Source of the DNA: Sphaerulina vaccinii
Lineage: Eukaryota; Ascomycota; Dothideomycetes; Mycosphaerellales; Mycosphaerellaceae
Reading direction: 5' to 3'
Assembly (NCBI GenBank): GCA_022570795.1
Contig: JAKUDP010000004.1
Location: 2,356,001-2,420,000 of the forward strand
DNA: 64,000 nucleotides
In this document: positions 21,170 through 31,172 of the stretch, piece after piece
Layout of the letters: the number at the start of each line of letters is the position of its first letter
Position numbering within the stretch: position 1 is the first letter of the stretch
The notes under the pieces: generated by a model
What the model was told of the DNA's origin: nothing
Database searches by the model: none
What the model saw: only the letters and a program-made list of their open reading frames with translations
Position numbers and translations under genes: made by a program

Positions 21170-21846
21170 TCTTCTGGATCTGTGCACTGGTCGCCTTGTA
21201 TGCCTTGTATTGAGGGTGCTGCCGGGAGGGACTATGTGTACTGTATGGTGGTGTTGAGTAGTAGAAGGTTGAATGTCTCTGGCGGCTCTTCTCGTGCGCG
21301 AACACAGCTACCGAGCTCTGGATTGCGTGGCTTGCGATGCCCAACGGAGATAGGTAGATAACAGCTCTGGAATGCCCTAGCAATATCGCTGGTAGAGTGT
21401 ACTGTACTGGAGTGGCAGAGTCGCTGTAAGTAAGCAGAGAGGAAGGCAGCAGGAACACAGAAACACAGAAACACCTCTCGCTGTCGCAAGAGTGACCTGA
21501 GGCTCAACACAAGTGGCGGTCCATCCCGTGCCCACAACTCCACCTCTCTCTCTTCTGAGACCCACCAGCGAGAAGGAAACACTAATACCAATACACGACC
21601 GACGACACTATTCAGTAGCGCATGTGAAGGGACGTGCGAGAACATACTAGACGCACCGCAAAGCGCAGCGAGGGAGAAGAGAGAAGGGACAAGGCCACGA
21701 CGGTGACACCAAGACGAATCCAGCAAGGTGTTCGCCAAACGGAACCACCTTCCAGACCAAGAGCCATATGTTCAGCTCGTGACTGACTCCCAAAAACTAC
21801 TGCTGGCCTGGGACCATACCACGACAACTATTCCGGCCTCGCGATC
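21170..21846. promoter_or_regulatory. Divergent promoter region RHO2 / NST1
   Basis: This 677-bp region lies between opposed start codons. It has many short frames, none coding-like. No clear TATA box; both genes probably use dispersed initiation. Confidence 0.45.
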
Positions 21847-24800
21847 ATGGCTACGACCTCGAAAGCGCCCGCCGCGTCCACAAACGGAGTCCTGACTGCG
21901 CCGGCTCCAGTACAAGTCAACAGGAAGAAGGCGAAGCGAAGAGCGAAGCAGCAGGCCAAATCTGCTCAGCAGCTTCCTGCGCATCATGTTGCTGGACAGC
22001 AGACCGAGGAGGGCTACGACGAGGATGCTCTGCGGTACGAGGAGGATGAGGACGACGACTATGACTCCGAAGCCGAATACGACCACCCGGACGATCACCA
22101 CTATGCTCCACATGCTCCCACGAATGGCGTGCATCCCCCTCCGCCCCCATTGGTCAGTAGCAACAGCAAGAAGGGGAAGAAGAAGCAATCGGGCGGTATG
22201 TCGCACGCGTATGACCCGAGAATGCTGCCTCCTCCGATGCACCATGGCCACAACCCTGCTCCCTCTGGTCCTGTCTCTCAGAGACAACCCAATAGAGGGA
22301 ATCGCCGGGCCGACTCAGTGTGGCACACGACGATGCAGCAGGAACGAGAGAACATCAAGGACTTCTGGCTGAACTTGACCGAAGACGAGCGGAGGCGTCT
22401 ACTTCGGATCGAGAAGGAAGCTGTGCTCAAGAAGATGAAACAGCAGCAGAAGCATTCGTGCTCTTGCCAAGTTTGTGGTCGCAAGCGTCTGGCCATCGAA
22501 GACGAGCTCGAGTTGCTCTATGAGGGCTACTACGCGGAGCTGGAAGAATACGCTCACCACGATCTTCCTGCTCTACCTTCGTCCGATGGCCTAGTGCCCG
22601 ATCCACTGCAGCACCGTCGACCTCATCCTTTGGCGACTCCACCTCCGCCCTTACATCATCCTCACCATCATCCTCACAATCACAACCACCACCGCACGAG
22701 TCAGATTCACGAAGTCCTGGACGATGAAGACGAGTATAGTGACGAGGAAGAAGAGGAGGAGGAAGAGTACAGCGACGAAGAGGAGGACGAGGAATACTCA
22801 GATGATGAGCCTGAGCCCGAGCCCGAACCGCCGAGAGGACATCCAGGCGTACCAGACTTCTTCAACTTTGGCTCGCACTTGACTGTGAAAGGTATCCATA
22901 CTGGATGGACTGAAAGCTGGAGAGCTGAGCTAATGGTCAATCTAGATAACCTCCTCACGGTTGCGGACGACTTGCTCAAGAATGATGGCCGAAAGTTCAT
23001 CGAAATGATGGAGCAGCTCGCTGAGCGACGTATGCAGCGAGAACAGCGTGTGCAATATGAGTCCGACGCACACTCTGGCTATCTCCCTGGAGATCCAACA
23101 TACGACCACCAAGACCAGATGGATGGTGATGAGTTCGATGACGAGGAAGATTCGTACAATTCGCAAGAAGAGTATGACGACGAAATGGAAGAGGAGGACG
23201 ACTTGGTGGGTGACGTGAAAGTGGCAAGTTCATCTCGACACCAGACTGATTACCAGCATGGTGGGCTGACCGAGCAAAACCGTTTGCAGGAAGGAAAGAG
23301 AATGTTTCAAATCTTTGCGGCACGCATGTTCGAACAGCGCGTGCTGACCGCCTACAAGGAGAAAGTCGCGGCCGAACGCCAACAGAAGCTCCTGGACGAA
23401 CTCGAGGACGATGCCAAACTTCAGGCCCAGCGGGAAGCGAAGAAGCAACGCGATGCGCAAAAGAAGAAGGACAAGAAGAAGCAGCAGCAACTGGCGAAAG
23501 CTGAGGAGAAGGCGAAGCGCGATGCCGAGAAGGCCGAAGAAGAGGCGAGGATACGCGAAGCCGAGGAGAAGAAGCAAGAAGAGCAGCGACGCAAGAAGGA
23601 GGAACAGCGACGCAAGCGCGAAGAAGAGAAGAAGAAGCAAGAGGAGGAGAAGGCACGCAAAGAGGCCGAGAAGCTCAAGCGACAGCAAGATGAGCAGCAG
23701 CGAAGAGAGGAGACCGAGCGCAAAGCCCGTGAGCAGAAGGCTGCGGAGAAAGCCAAGAAGGAAGAGCAGCGCAAGCGAGAGCGCGAAGAACGAGAAGCAC
23801 GCGAGAAAGAAGTCCGAGAAAAGAAGGCCCAGGACGAGAAGGAGCGCAAGGAGAAGGAAGCAAAGGCGAAAGCTGACAAGGAAGCCAGAGATCGAGAGCG
23901 CATCGCACAGCAGGCTGCCAATGCGCACCACATGGCACACCCGCCTACATTGTCTAAGCGTCCTTCGCAGGCTACGGTGGCGATACCAGGCGTATTTGGC
24001 AAGCAGACGCCTTCCGGAGTGGCCTCGCCGCACCCTTCAGTCCCGACACCAGCGATTCCTAAGGCACCCACACCTTCGAAGCCCAGACAAGCCTCGCGTC
24101 AAGGTTCGCACGCCAGCTCGCCCAAGCAGACACAGTCGCAGTTGTCAAGTGCTCCAAGCAAATCATCGTCTCCCGGAAGCAGCGGAGCTCAGCAAGCTCA
24201 GATTCAACCGAAGCAGATCTTGCAGAAGTCTGGTAACCATCAACCCAACCACCAGAATCAGCATCACATGAATGGTTTGTCTCCACTTCATCATCAGCCT
24301 ATTCAGCCGCCTCCTGGTATGCCACACCCTCAACAGTTTCCGCCTTCAGCTTTTGGAGGTGTGCCGCCAATGGGCTTCCAGAACTTCCAAGGACCTCGAG
24401 GACCGATGGGCATGCCACCAAACATGGGGCAGCGTGGCCCAATGCCTATGTTTCCACAACAGCCACCTCACATGGGCTTTCCTAACGGCCTCGGCTTCGG
24501 TGCTCCAGGGATGAACGGCATGGGTCCACCACCTGGCATGATGATGCCGCAACACGGTCGACCATTCCCATTTGAGAACGGTCCAGGCATCATGGGACAG
24601 CCACCGCCAGGCTTTGCGCAACACCAAAATCATCACCCCAATCACACATCACCAGTGGGACAGCCGCCTCCAAGTGGTATCGAAGCGCAACGACAGAGCA
24701 TATCTGGACACTCACGCCAGCCATCGTCTGACAAGGATCGTCTCGAGGGTGCAGCAAACCAGCCCATCGCACGACCGGCACCGATACAGCGACCAGGTAG

Positions 24801-25620
24801 TGTTCGGCCTTCTGGACCGGACCGAACTGGCTCGAATGGCGAGGTCGACGACTTGTCAAAGCATCTGGGCAGCTCAGCATTACTGGACGACTCTGCAGAC
24901 GAGCCGTTGCCTAATGGCGGAGATGTGAGACGACACTCGAGCATGGCAACCAATCCTCGCGGTATCAACATCCCAGGTGCGGGAATGACTCCAATGAGCA
25001 GTGGCTTTGGTGGGTTTGGCGCGCCAGGTACTTCATGGGGCAACACGCCTGCAGCAGGATTCGGCCAATCTCCAGCTCTCGGTGGTCCAGGTTGGGGCGC
25101 TCTTCCACCTCAAGTTGGAAGCTGGGGCGCATCAAACGGTGCTGGCTTCGCCAACAACAACCACTTTGGCTCTTTCGGCGCTCCGATCAACGGTCCTCGC
25201 GGTGGTCCTCAGACTCGTCCTATCACTGTGCGACAGCTCCTTTGCGCAGCATGCAGAGAATTGTCACGATCTGGAGAAGAGTACCACAAGGTTGATGCTG
25301 TGATTCAACACATCATGGCACGCAATCCGCCTCTCGATTACGCTCCTGATGCTGCAGAAGTCAAGGACATCTCTACTGTGGAAGGCGACTCCCGCAATGG
25401 CGGAGGCGAACTGCACCTCCGCGAGCACGATGATGGGTCTAAGGACATCAAGTGGACACAAGACGCTTCTACACCAGATCAGGGGCATCGACCTGCTGAA
25501 CTTGCGGCAATAGGTTCGCCTGCAGTTGGCAAGAGTTCTCCTGCCTTTGGTGCGTTTGGCGCGCCGGGTGCTGGGCGTGGCTTCATGAATCTCGGAGCGA
25601 TTGGAGGTTTAGGCTCATGA
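21847..25620 (+). CDS. NST1: NST1 stress-response scaffold protein
   Basis: Single uninterrupted exon, 1257 residues. The N-terminal NRKKAKRRAKQQAKSAQQ is the family hallmark. After it come acidic blocks (ALRYEEDEDDDYDSEAEY), the conserved WLNLTEDERRRLLRIEKE segment, a CSCQVCGRKRLAIEDELELL motif with a Cys pair, and acidic repeats. A long charged helix of about 200 residues (roughly 510-700, KKKDKKKQQQLAKAEEKA) is followed by a Pro/Gly/Met-rich low-complexity tail. This is the NST1 architecture and length. In yeast Nst1 affects salt tolerance and interacts with splicing and mRNA-decay (P-body) factors. Strong shadow frames on the other strand come from the GAG/AAG-rich coiled coil and are not genes. 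Confidence 0.93.
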   Translation: MATTSKAPAASTNGVLTAPAPVQVNRKKAKRRAKQQAKSAQQLPAHHVAGQQTEEGYDEDALRYEEDEDDDYDSEAEYDHPDDHHYAPHAPTNGVHPPPPPLVSSNSKKGKKKQSGGMSHAYDPRMLPPPMHHGHNPAPSGPVSQRQPNRGNRRADSVWHTTMQQERENIKDFWLNLTEDERRRLLRIEKEAVLKKMKQQQKHSCSCQVCGRKRLAIEDELELLYEGYYAELEEYAHHDLPALPSSDGLVPDPLQHRRPHPLATPPPPLHHPHHHPHNHNHHRTSQIHEVLDDEDEYSDEEEEEEEEYSDEEEDEEYSDDEPEPEPEPPRGHPGVPDFFNFGSHLTVKGIHTGWTESWRAELMVNLDNLLTVADDLLKNDGRKFIEMMEQLAERRMQREQRVQYESDAHSGYLPGDPTYDHQDQMDGDEFDDEEDSYNSQEEYDDEMEEEDDLVGDVKVASSSRHQTDYQHGGLTEQNRLQEGKRMFQIFAARMFEQRVLTAYKEKVAAERQQKLLDELEDDAKLQAQREAKKQRDAQKKKDKKKQQQLAKAEEKAKRDAEKAEEEARIREAEEKKQEEQRRKKEEQRRKREEEKKKQEEEKARKEAEKLKRQQDEQQRREETERKAREQKAAEKAKKEEQRKREREEREAREKEVREKKAQDEKERKEKEAKAKADKEARDRERIAQQAANAHHMAHPPTLSKRPSQATVAIPGVFGKQTPSGVASPHPSVPTPAIPKAPTPSKPRQASRQGSHASSPKQTQSQLSSAPSKSSSPGSSGAQQAQIQPKQILQKSGNHQPNHQNQHHMNGLSPLHHQPIQPPPGMPHPQQFPPSAFGGVPPMGFQNFQGPRGPMGMPPNMGQRGPMPMFPQQPPHMGFPNGLGFGAPGMNGMGPPPGMMMPQHGRPFPFENGPGIMGQPPPGFAQHQNHHPNHTSPVGQPPPSGIEAQRQSISGHSRQPSSDKDRLEGAANQPIARPAPIQRPGSVRPSGPDRTGSNGEVDDLSKHLGSSALLDDSADEPLPNGGDVRRHSSMATNPRGINIPGAGMTPMSSGFGGFGAPGTSWGNTPAAGFGQSPALGGPGWGALPPQVGSWGASNGAGFANNNHFGSFGAPINGPRGGPQTRPITVRQLLCAACRELSRSGEEYHKVDAVIQHIMARNPPLDYAPDAAEVKDISTVEGDSRNGGGELHLREHDDGSKDIKWTQDASTPDQGHRPAELAAIGSPAVGKSSPAFGAFGAPGAGRGFMNLGAIGGLGS

Positions 25621-26014
25621 TGAATGGATGGATGGATGTAATGATGGGAGGAGTGTAGTCGCTGCTGCTTACTTCTTCGATAAGGCGCCGTCTTCTTTCC
25701 GGTACTCTTCACCTACCCTATGCTATCTCACAAAGATGCACAGATACTCGTTTAGCGCTTGCTGCTGTCTCTAGCGCTTGTTCGAATCGAATTCTCCATG
25801 TCAGGCGAATAAATCTCTGATGTTGAGCTTCTCACAACTGTCTTTTCCTTCACTCCATGCCCTCAATCGTGACGTGTGCGTCTGCCACTACAAGGTCTTA
25901 CTTGTGGAACATGCGTCCACTCATCCTTCATCTTGTCATACCATAACGCCATCCTACGCCCTAGAACATCCCATCATAACACAGAAACAGCGACCTCCCA
26001 TTTCAATACAGCCT
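25621..26014. other. Convergent 3' regions of NST1 and DAD4
   Basis: Starts with a TGGATGGATGGATG microrepeat just after the NST1 stop. No gene seen. Confidence 0.55.
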
Positions 26015-26384
26015 TCATGAAGGCTCCTTCAAACTATCCGTAGCTACACCATCACAAAACACGAGCGTCAGCGAGTTCTCCCACCCCCATCTTACCCCCA
26101 AAACAGTAGACAGTAGAAGAGTAAAACATACCTTCCAAATGAAAAAGTACATTCGACTGATAATTCTTGAACATCTGAGCAACAAGTTCAACATTCATAT
26201 TCTGAACATTGATTTCTTGCAACGACTTGTTGAGGACCATGATTGCTTCGTTGAGTTTTTCGACGTTTGTGATGATTCGGGAGAGGAGGAGGGATTGTTG
26301 ATGTTCGTGAGGACTCTCCTGGGAGGGGTGGGTGGGTTAGTTGATGAGGTTATAAAGGCGGGAGGGAGAGGGGATGGGTACCAT
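26015..26384 (-). CDS. DAD4: DASH complex subunit Dad4
   Basis: Three exons, 26384-26382, 26318-26132 and 26043-26015, give 219 nt and 72 residues, the normal Dad4 length. The core is the highly conserved [20 protein letters not shown], then [16 protein letters not shown] and the ending LKEPS. Dad4 is part of the DASH/Dam1 ring, which couples kinetochores to microtubule plus ends. Coding exon 1 is only the ATG, followed at once by a 63-bp intron (donor GTACCC, branch CTAAC, acceptor CAG). The second intron (88 bp) has donor GTATGT, branch CTGAC and acceptor TAG. The gene is divergent from that at 26558 with 173 bp between start codons. Confidence 0.93.
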
Positions 26385-26557
26385 CTTGTGGTTTTGTCTG
26401 GGAAGGGGATTGTAGAGGTCCTTATGTGGTAATGTGAGTGAGGTGAGGTGAAGTGTTGGTGGTTGCACGTGTTTGAGAAAGGGAGACGCGCTGGTGGGGC
26501 GGGAACGAAACTCTATTTTCGCGACTTTCCCAAACTTTCAACACAACAACATCGAAG

Positions 26558-27763
26558 ATGTCACGATGTATGAGGCAGCTCTGCAGGCTCAGAGCACCTG
26601 TCATTCGATCCCACTTCCGACCATGTCACAATATAACATCAACATCGGGCTTATCGTGCGCCTTTGCGACATCAACCGTGTCTGAAAAGGATCAAGACCG
26701 CGCGAGAGACGACAGTGCGAGCACGTATACGCCATGGACTCCTGCTACATCGGAGAAGGCACCGGACGAGGAAGCGGGTCGTGAAGAAGGGGTGGTGCGT
26801 CGCAAAGCGTTCGAGAAGCGGGAAGAGGGGGAACGGACTACAGCTGCTCTGCCACATGTGTCGCCGGATGCATTCGCTCGTCTATCTGCTGCTGGAGAAG
26901 CCACACCGGAGCAGGCACGATCCTGCATATTCAACTTAAAGCATGAGATGCAAGACCTTCCATTGTCGCTACCTCTTAAGCGGGAGGCAAGTGCAGCACA
27001 TCACATAGGAGGAAGAGTGCTGCATTGGTTGTGGATTCAACCAATGTCCATCCGAGACGATCTTTCGATGAATAGAGTATTTGTGGACACTCTATGCTAT
27101 TTTCTGGTCGCCGAAGGCAGGGAGGACTTTATCTTCGCATGGCTCAAGCTAGATCTGGCAAAAGAAAAGCGACATGTGAGAGATTCACAGCGTCATTTGT
27201 GGCTGCCAGGGCTTATGGTGGCACAACGAGAGTGGACCGACTCTGTTGTATTGCCCCTTGAGACTCTGCAGAAGGGGGTGATCGAGTTCCGAGGCAGACA
27301 TCTCTTAAACTTGACGTTCGCCGCGACTACCGTTGCTTTGCGAATGATCAAATCGCATACGATACCACAATACCCTGGGGAATTGTTTGACGTCTATGTC
27401 AAAAGCAATCTCCGCAACGGACCTAGATGGATCAATATCATAAACGAAGCAGAAGCACGGCTGTTTCATCCTACGCATCCGGACGCTAAGCCGTTGTTAC
27501 ACCTCTTACAAGAACAGAAGATTACAGTCTGGACTGCGCACGAAACAAAGCAGAACTCCTTTTGTACTGATGTGCTCAGAGCGGCGTACATACTGCGTCT
27601 GCAGGGTTACACTCAGGACGCGGCTTGGCTGGACGCGATTGTGCAAGACAAGACACCAAAGGTTTGGAGTTCTCGTCACCGCATCAACAACGAGCTCGAT
27701 CTCGACCCGAAGCTTGACAGAATCCGTCGCGAATCTGCCAGCGTTGCGGCCACTCAGCGCTGA
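26558..27763 (+). CDS. Uncharacterised protein, probably mitochondrial
   Basis: Single exon, 401 residues, ATG at 26558. The N-terminal 45 residues are Arg/Cys/Ser-rich without acids (MSRCMRQLCRLRAPVIRSHF), a plausible presequence. A charged low-complexity stretch follows (REEGVVRRKAFEKREEGER), then a mostly helical globular part: SIRDDLSMNRVFVDTLCYFL, REDFIFAWLKLDLAKEKRH, FAATTVALRMIKSH. Repeated helical segments with FIFAWLKL and RAAYILRLQGYTQDAAWL give a superhelical, PPR/TPR-like impression, so a role in mitochondrial gene expression is possible; no signature motif proves it. Confidence 0.8.
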   Translation: MSRCMRQLCRLRAPVIRSHFRPCHNITSTSGLSCAFATSTVSEKDQDRARDDSASTYTPWTPATSEKAPDEEAGREEGVVRRKAFEKREEGERTTAALPHVSPDAFARLSAAGEATPEQARSCIFNLKHEMQDLPLSLPLKREASAAHHIGGRVLHWLWIQPMSIRDDLSMNRVFVDTLCYFLVAEGREDFIFAWLKLDLAKEKRHVRDSQRHLWLPGLMVAQREWTDSVVLPLETLQKGVIEFRGRHLLNLTFAATTVALRMIKSHTIPQYPGELFDVYVKSNLRNGPRWINIINEAEARLFHPTHPDAKPLLHLLQEQKITVWTAHETKQNSFCTDVLRAAYILRLQGYTQDAAWLDAIVQDKTPKVWSSRHRINNELDLDPKLDRIRRESASVAATQR

Positions 27764-28181
27764 TATGCTACAGAGTATACTCGGTTTCAGTATAGATCTG
27801 TGAGACAACACACCCCGACAAGGCATGCCTAGAAGCAGACGATTCAGCACTTATATGCAACGACCCATGCCATTCTTCAGCTACTAGTGTGTCGCTATGG
27901 AGAATTGCATTCGCTCAGTCCTAGAGAGGCAACATCATTACGATGCCACCTGTTATGATGCTAGCATGGTTGGTCACTCGGCTGCATGGTGGCACGGAAA
28001 GGGCGGAGAAGGACCTAAAGAGGAGGAGAAATGCTCAAGGTCCATGTGGAAGGCAAGGGTATGCTGCTCAACTGCAAACCTGCTCTCGCGCCCAGTTGAC
28101 TAGCCGGACGGCCTCGATATCTCTGAACGACACCAAAGGCGTAGCCTCTTCAACGAGCTTTGCACCCAGATCATCGATGAA
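27764..28181. other. Convergent intergenic region
   Basis: This 418-bp stretch lies between the 3' ends of the orphan gene and the Zn2Cys6 regulator. No gene seen; short frames only. Confidence 0.5.
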
Positions 28182-29339
28182 TCAGACATTCCGCAATCTA
28201 CGAAGAGCCACTCCATAGCAAACAAGGATCAGATGTGCGAGCTCCGAAACGACAACATCTCCTTCTTGCTCAGGCTGGCCGGATATCATGGAGCGGTATC
28301 GCGAATCTGAGCAAGCGAACCATGACAGAATGCCAGTGGAGGACGACTGTGCGTCGTATGAGGCCACCGCTGCAGCCAGTTCATCGACTACTGATGGTAA
28401 GATGTCCATATACGATGCAACAGTGGACATATTTGCTTCGACCGCTTCGCCCAGACGCCAACGGACGTAGGACTTCACACGATCGGTAGCGGCTTCATAC
28501 TCGGATCTCTTCCACGCGACGTTACCTTGCGCGACGCGCATTGACACAAGCCGCTCTTTTATGCCTATGCGGTCTGCAATACTCTCGTTTCGAGTACGCA
28601 CGGCCAAGACTTCGCCAACACTCTCTGCTCCCTTCCAAAGTGTTGCTAGTTGGAGCAACATTCCTTTCGCGGACTTATCTCCATCTTCGTACCGGAACAG
28701 CGCTAGATGCACCATTCCTACAAAGGACGATGACCAGAAGCATGCCTCCGCTTCCTCAGCTTGCAAGTCTCCGAGACCAAAGAGGTTTGGCAGGATACGT
28801 ATAGTCTGGTCTCGATATCTTATAGCCATCGCCACGTAGCTTTCAGCCTCTTTCGGCTGTATGTATGCCACGTGGAGAGCAGTGAAGGCCAGCATAGCGT
28901 TTAGAAGATGTGCATGTTTGGTAGCGAATACCGGGAACCCTTCTCGCCACCAGTCAAGTCTATCAGGCTCAGCCGAGCAAGTCGCGTAGGTGCTCACAGA
29001 GAAGTGATGGATGAGTTGGAGCTGAATAACATGCTCAGCAGAACCAGGATCAATATGTTCGTTTGGAAGGGATTCGCTCTGTCCTGATGCTTGGGAGGCC
29101 CCTGGGCTCTCCAGTGATTTAGGCACACGTGCATCACGCTGACCATGTGCTGGGTATCGGCACTCGACTCCACGTCTTTGACAACCGTTACAGGTAGGCA
29201 AGCTTTCGTCACACTGTATAGTCGGTCAGCTCACCCCATGGCAGTCTGGCTGTGGATGCAGTAATCATACCTTAACCCTTCGACTCTTGCACTCTAGACA
29301 TCCTTTCCGGGACTTGCTATGGAACTTCCTGGTCGTCAT
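28182..29339 (-). CDS. Zn2Cys6 fungal transcription factor
   Basis: Two exons, 29339-29271 and 29213-28182, give 366 residues. The 57-bp intron splits the zinc cluster after RRVK. Joined, it reads CLECKSRRVKCDE and then CNGCQRRGVEC, with the six zinc ligands C14, C17, C24, C31, C34 and C41. The rest resembles the fungal_trans_2 type region: LDWWREGFPVFATKHAHLL, MLAFTALHVAYIQPKEAESY and a C-terminal helical segment ending VALRRLRNV. A nuclear DNA-binding regulator is secure; its targets are not known. It is divergent from the short-chain dehydrogenase at 29941, which is a candidate target by position only. Confidence 0.9.
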
Positions 29340-29940
29340 TCTGCGTACCACGTATGGAGTGTACAGGGCCGGAAAGCTGTACATCGTACACAGCAGACGG
29401 TCTCTACTTGCGATTTACGAGCGCCATATATGTGCTTCATCATTGCTGCACACCGACTACTATTGGCAGAGACAAGCCGGAGCCACGCGGCAATAGTCTT
29501 TGGGTATCCAGCCTCGAACACATGAAGCTCAAGTAAAGAGCGGTACAGGTGGATTCGCGGCTCCACTTCTGGTGCAAGGCTGAAGTCTGTTCTTCGTATA
29601 TCGTACAGCGTATATCGCGGACGAAACAAAGCTACGATGACGAACCTCAATGCGTGCTATTAACATCATCTCTTTGGTGCCCGAAGGAAAATCCTCCAGT
29701 CTTGCCATGAAAGTGGAAGTCCCACGTGGCTTTGAAGAACACCCACTGGTGTCCGCATGATATCGAGCAATCGCATTGCTGTGCCTTGCACTAGCAGGTC
29801 AACTGGTAGTGATTGCTCTGCATTGAGTGCAACGGCACTGGGTGCTACGAGAGGTCGGTAAACTGTCAGCAGCTGAATATAAGTAGACGCCATGTCACCG
29901 CTCATCAATTATCCACCACAGCATCTTCACCACCTGCAAC
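29340..29940. promoter_or_regulatory. Divergent promoter between the Zn2Cys6 regulator and the SDR gene
   Basis: This 601-bp stretch lies between opposed start codons. Open frames here are chance. No CGG-spaced inverted site stood out by eye. Confidence 0.45.
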
Positions 29941-30903
29941 ATGGGCGCTTTACCATCCAAGCCGGCCGATCCTCCATTAACAGAACGCAACATACGTGAT
30001 CAGTCAGGCAAGGTCTTCATGATCACTGGCTCGACATCCGGCATAGGCTCCGAGCTCGCATCAATCCTCTACTCGAAGAATGCAACAGTCTATATCGTCG
30101 CCCGCTCTCAAGCAAAGATCGATACAACAATCAATCAGATCCGTTCAACGCATACCTCCTCAACCGGAATACTCGAATCCATCATCGTCGACTTTGACGA
30201 TCTCACAACAATCAAGCCCGCAGCCGAAGCCTTCCTACGCAAAGAGAAACGCCTAGATGTCCTCTGGAACAATGCAGGAATCATGATACCACCGAAAGGC
30301 TCCAAGACGAAACAAGACTACGAAGCACAACTAGGAGTCAATGCGTTTGCACCTTTCCTGTTCACGAAACTTCTCACCTCCCGTTTGATCGAAACAGCAG
30401 AATCTTCTCCTGCAGGCTCAACACGAGTTGTTTGGGTATCGTCCTCAGCCGCAGCGAACTTCGCTCCTACAGGCGGCGTACCAGACATCTCTACACTCTC
30501 CAAAGACAAATACATGGCTGCGGGTACCGGATACTCACAATGGCAGTATTACGGGATCTCCAAAGCTGCAGCCATCTTCCAGAGCCACAAATTCCATCGT
30601 CGCTTCCACGATAAGGGCATAGTGTCTGTAGCGATTGATCCTGGAAATCTTGACACAGGACTCTATCAGAATATGCCGAAGTGGCAATTATTCTTGGTGA
30701 AGAGAGTTGCCTTGAAACCAGCGAAGTTCGGTGCTTATACGGAGTTGTACGCGGGACTGTCTGAAGATGTGAAGGGAGGGGAGTGGTGTGTACCTTGGGG
30801 CAAAGTCGATCAGCCAAGGAAGGATATTGCTGAGATGAATGAGAGTGATGGGGCGAGGAAGTTCTGGGTGTGGTGTGAAGGGCAGACTGAGATATATGAG
30901 TGA
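29941..30903 (+). CDS. Short-chain dehydrogenase/reductase (retinol-dehydrogenase-like)
   Basis: Single exon, 320 residues. It has a Rossmann fold with cofactor loop TGSTSGIG (about residues 30-37), NNAG at the end of strand 4, a catalytic serine in WVSSSAAA, the catalytic YxxxK in YYGISKAA, and PGNLDTGLY after it. It belongs to the classical SDR group related to fungal retinol/WW-domain oxidoreductase-like enzymes. An Arg two residues after the first Rossmann acid-binding strand (IVARSQ) suggests NADP(H). The substrate is unknown. No signal peptide. Confidence 0.93.
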   Translation: MGALPSKPADPPLTERNIRDQSGKVFMITGSTSGIGSELASILYSKNATVYIVARSQAKIDTTINQIRSTHTSSTGILESIIVDFDDLTTIKPAAEAFLRKEKRLDVLWNNAGIMIPPKGSKTKQDYEAQLGVNAFAPFLFTKLLTSRLIETAESSPAGSTRVVWVSSSAAANFAPTGGVPDISTLSKDKYMAAGTGYSQWQYYGISKAAAIFQSHKFHRRFHDKGIVSVAIDPGNLDTGLYQNMPKWQLFLVKRVALKPAKFGAYTELYAGLSEDVKGGEWCVPWGKVDQPRKDIAEMNESDGARKFWVWCEGQTEIYE

Positions 30904-31172
30904 CGACAGTTATGCGTCTGAGAGAGGAGATGACAGCAGGATCCCCGGCGATGTCTCTGAGTGCCGTTTCCTTCACGCATACTAATCTGTCTGCGAGCTA
31001 GATACCTTGGTAGGCCGTGGGACAGTGGAGACTGCAGCAGCATACCCAAAAGTGTCTTCAGAAAGGCGTTTCCAATTGACCAGGGGTGTAGATCTCGCAG
31101 GCTTGTGGCACCAATTACATGCTACCTGTCCTGTGTACGCGTGAGCCACTCGCTGGGCTACCCATTATAGTC

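Noticed and set aside
23230..24071. Long open frames on the minus strand and in frame 2 inside NST1
   Set aside because: They are shadows of the GAG/AAG-rich coiled coil: Leu/Ser/Phe-only or Arg/Ser-only translations with no domains.
28182..31172. Secondary-metabolite cluster around the Zn2Cys6 regulator and SDR
   Set aside because: No polyketide synthase, peptide synthetase, terpene synthase or transporter nearby; only the two divergent genes are present.
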